Source: Streptosporangium subroseum
Lineage (GTDB): Bacteria > Actinomycetota > Actinomycetes > Streptosporangiales > Streptosporangiaceae
Direction: 5' to 3'
Assembly (NCBI RefSeq): GCF_900188345.1
Contig: NZ_FZOD01000002.1
Location: forward strand, 1 to 64,000
DNA: 64,000 bases
The notes under the pieces are model-generated. The model was not told where the DNA came from. It did no database searches and worked only from the letters and a program-made list of their open reading frames with translations. The translations under genes were made by a program, and so were the position numbers. This document shows positions 62,382 to 64,000 of the stretch, one piece after another (the stretch's first letter is position 1; each line of letters opens with the position of its first letter).

Positions 62382-62730
62382 CATGATCTCCTTCGTTGCG
62401 AGATCCAGTTTGCCTAGGTCTGTCGCAAGATCCCACTGGTTTTCGGACAGGCGAAGCGCACCATGGTTACTCACCATTCTTCTCCGGTCCCGCCGCGTCA
62501 TTGTTCGTGGCCCTCGATTAGCGTCAACTCATCTGCGCGGGTTGCGTGGGGAAACGGTGTACGTCGTGGGTGGTGCACACGCGAAGACGGAGTTGACGCC
62601 TCAATCGGGCTACACAGGCGGCAGCTATCGGGGGCGGGGGAGGACTGGACCAGGAGACGTCTTGGATGCTCCTGGCAGGCGTGGCGGCGCCGTCCCTCCA
62701 GATCCCACGCCGCCACGCCCGTCTGTGAGG
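62382..62730. other. Gene-free stretch
   Basis: Upstream region of rtcB and downstream region of the small protein at 62731. I see no gene, repeat or clear promoter motif. Confidence 0.35.
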
Positions 62731-62964
62731 TCAGGAGACCATCCGTAGCGGAGCACGCTGCCGGGACTGATCTTCCAACCGTGTCTCGATCTCCAGACCG
62801 GATGCCAGGTCTGCCAGGGTTGTCCCGCATCGGACCTCTGACAGGCCGAGATCATGCATGTGGGTCGAGAAGGGGCCGCGCCGGATGGCGTACCAGCCCG
62901 CGCCGACGCCCGGACTGATCAGCCAGCGCCGTCCGTAGAGCTCACTTAACTGGTTGAGAGTCAT
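62731..62964 (-). CDS. Small protein downstream of the DUF574 methyltransferase
   Basis: A 77-residue protein starting at the ATG at 62962-62964, 11 bp after the methyltransferase stop, with AGGGA upstream. The sequence (MTLNQLSELYGRRWLISPGV, AGWYAIRRGPFSTHM, TTLADLASGLEIETRLEDQS) looks like a small conserved actinobacterial regulator-associated protein, but I cannot name a family. It is probably co-transcribed with the methyltransferase. Confidence 0.7.
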   Translation of the reverse strand: MTLNQLSELYGRRWLISPGVGAGWYAIRRGPFSTHMHDLGLSEVRCGTTLADLASGLEIETRLEDQSRQRAPLRMVS

Positions 62965-62975
62965 TGGTTCCCTGG

Positions 62976-63791
62976 TCACGGCTTGCGGGCCACCCCGCAC
63001 CTAAGGGCCCGTTCCCGGTCGCTGAAGTAGGTGACGTGTTCGGGGTGCCAGTCGCAGACACCGACCAGGCCGGGGTCGAGCAAATCCATCCCGTCGAAGA
63101 ACCGGCTGACGTCCTCGGCGCTGCGCAGGATTACCGGGGAGCTTGCGTGCCGGTAGTTGGCTGCCGCCGTCTCCAAATCTGGTCGCCGTTCCACATGGGA
63201 GATCACCAAGTGTGAGCCGGGTGCGAGGCCGTTCATCAAGGTCTTGACGATCCGGTATGGATCTTCGTCGTCGGTGATGAAATGGAGGACCGCCACCAGC
63301 AGCACCGCCACGGGGCGCGACAGGTTCAACAGTCCCAGCGTGTCGACGGTGTCCAAGATCTCGTCGGGCGTGCGCAGGTCCTGCTTGATCACCCATGTGT
63401 GATCGTCGGACATGAGCAAGGCCCGCCCGTGAGACAGCACGACGGGGTCGTTGTCGATGTAGACCGTCCGGGCACCCGGGGCGAAGCGCTGGGCGACCTG
63501 GTGGACGTTCTCTCGCGTCGGTAGGCCCGCGCCGATGTCGAGGAACTGGTTGATGCCCATCTCACCGGCGAGGTAGCGCACCGCCCGTCCGAGAAAGAGA
63601 CGGTTCTCCCTCGCCATGGTGATCACGTGTGGAGCCTGCCGGATCACCTCGTCCGCGCACGCACGGTCAGCGGCGTAGTTGTCCTTGCCGCCGAGGTAGT
63701 AGTCGTACATCCGGGCGACGTTGGGCGTGGTGGAGTCGATCCCGGGTGGCGTGTGATCAGATCTCGCGGCGTCCGCGCGTAGTACTGACAT
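62976..63791 (-). CDS. SAM-dependent methyltransferase, DUF574 family
   Basis: A 271-residue protein typical of the actinobacterial DUF574/Methyltransf_19 family: STTPNVARMYDYYLGGKDNY at the N terminus, FLDIGAGLPTRENVHQVAQR (SAM-binding loop), VYIDNDPVVLSHGRALL and VAVLHFITDDEDPYRIVKTL. The substrate is unknown; these genes are often next to DUF397/XRE regulator pairs. The ATG at 63791 has GGAGGGAA upstream at a rather long distance. Confidence 0.9.
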   Translation of the reverse strand: MSVLRADAARSDHTPPGIDSTTPNVARMYDYYLGGKDNYAADRACADEVIRQAPHVITMARENRLFLGRAVRYLAGEMGINQFLDIGAGLPTRENVHQVAQRFAPGARTVYIDNDPVVLSHGRALLMSDDHTWVIKQDLRTPDEILDTVDTLGLLNLSRPVAVLLVAVLHFITDDEDPYRIVKTLMNGLAPGSHLVISHVERRPDLETAAANYRHASSPVILRSAEDVSRFFDGMDLLDPGLVGVCDWHPEHVTYFSDRERALRCGVARKP

Positions 63792-63894
63792 GACCTGGTC
63801 TTCCCTCCTGGCAGCGGGGTGCGGCTGGTGGCGTCTGCGCGCCAGGAGGAACCGTAGGTTCGGGCCGATGGCCGAACCCGTACCGCGGTGAGGG

Positions 63895-63920
63895 CAAAGA
63901 ACCCGCACTTTTGTGCGGGT
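63895..63920 (-). terminator. Intrinsic terminator of the gene entering from the right edge
   Basis: On the minus strand ACCCGCAC and GTGCGGGT form an 8-bp stem with an AAAA loop (63901-63920), followed by TTCTTTG. It lies just after the stop at 63928 and before the methyltransferase start. Confidence 0.75.
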
Positions 63921-63927
63921 CCGCGGG

Positions 63928-64000
63928 TCAGGCGATGCCGGCCCGGGTGGCCAGGCCGCGAAGTTGCGGGGTGCTGGCTCGATGCTCGCGTTTGAGGAGT
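63928..64000 (-). CDS. 3' end of a gene cut by the window edge
   Basis: The last 23 codons before a TGA at 63928-63930 read LLKREHRASTPQLRGLATRA-GIA. A terminator follows directly, so this is a genuine gene end. Too short to identify. Confidence 0.5.
   Translation of the reverse strand, partial: LLKREHRASTPQLRGLATRAGIA

Noticed and set aside
1..64000. CRISPR arrays and complete RNA genes
   Set aside because: No regularly spaced identical repeats, no rRNA-like sequence and no complete tRNA cloverleaf could be found; only the tRNA-Arg fragments described.

Overview
This window comes from a GC-rich actinomycete chromosome. Genes use GTG/TTG starts, GGAGG-type ribosome binding sites and tightly overlapping operons, and the paralogue types (DUF6461, DinB/DUF664, YtrA-type GntR, PASTA, SAM-methyltransferase DUF574) are typical of Streptosporangiales/Streptomycetales. 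A Nonomuraea- or Streptosporangium-like host is an inference. No rRNA, complete tRNA or CRISPR array is visible. The region looks like an accessory, heavily rearranged part of the chromosome: four near-complete insertion sequences (IS3, IS4, IS701 and IS481 types), many transposase and gene relics, and at least four families of dispersed intergenic repeats, one of which carries decayed tRNA-Arg-like sequence and probably marks old integrative-element sites.

Layout. 0-6 kb: a secreted metallophosphoesterase (5' end outside the window), an APC permease, a DUF6461 fragment, and a GntR regulator with its membrane partner and a visible operator. 6-9 kb: a DUF6461 gene, an IS3-end relic, a DHFR-like relic, a luciferase-like monooxygenase and a Nudix hydrolase. 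9-14.6 kb: a minus-strand operon encoding a von Willebrand A protein, a lipoprotein-type substrate-binding domain fused through a membrane helix to a PP2C phosphatase, a kinase-like protein with a C-terminal membrane anchor, a PASTA membrane protein and a 202-residue protein. This is the best candidate for an undescribed system: it has the parts of a TerY-P-like phosphorylation triad rebuilt as a transmembrane receptor pathway. 15-24 kb: an integrase relic, an orphan PAS-GAF histidine kinase, PadR, DinB, MFS, MerR, a BtrH-like cysteine protein and an NTF2-like protein. 24.5-27.7 kb: a large secreted protein and an IclR-HTH/DUF5107 chimera.

28-35 kb: a tRNA-Arg(CCT) 3' fragment, a complete IS3 element, then a CBS-domain protein followed by a 1248-residue protein that joins an FHA domain, an indoleamine-dioxygenase-like domain, a flavin/NAD(P)H reductase module and a cytochrome b5-like domain. 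35-44 kb: an aldo/keto reductase, a cupin and an alpha/beta hydrolase among transposase and enzyme relics, a two-gene operon of unknown function, and a complete IS4-type element with a 10-bp target duplication. 44-50.6 kb: small proteins of unknown function, a second Nudix hydrolase, a DUF4041-MUG113 protein and two more DUF6461 copies. 50.6-55.4 kb: a secreted modular protein with a C-terminal NucA/NucB nuclease domain, split by one in-frame amber codon. 55-64 kb: IS701 (with a -1 slippery heptamer), a membrane protein, IS481 (with a triplicated C-terminal domain), RtcB RNA ligase, a DUF574 methyltransferase, and the 3' end of another gene.

Functional assignments come from reading the translated sequence by eye. 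No database search was run.
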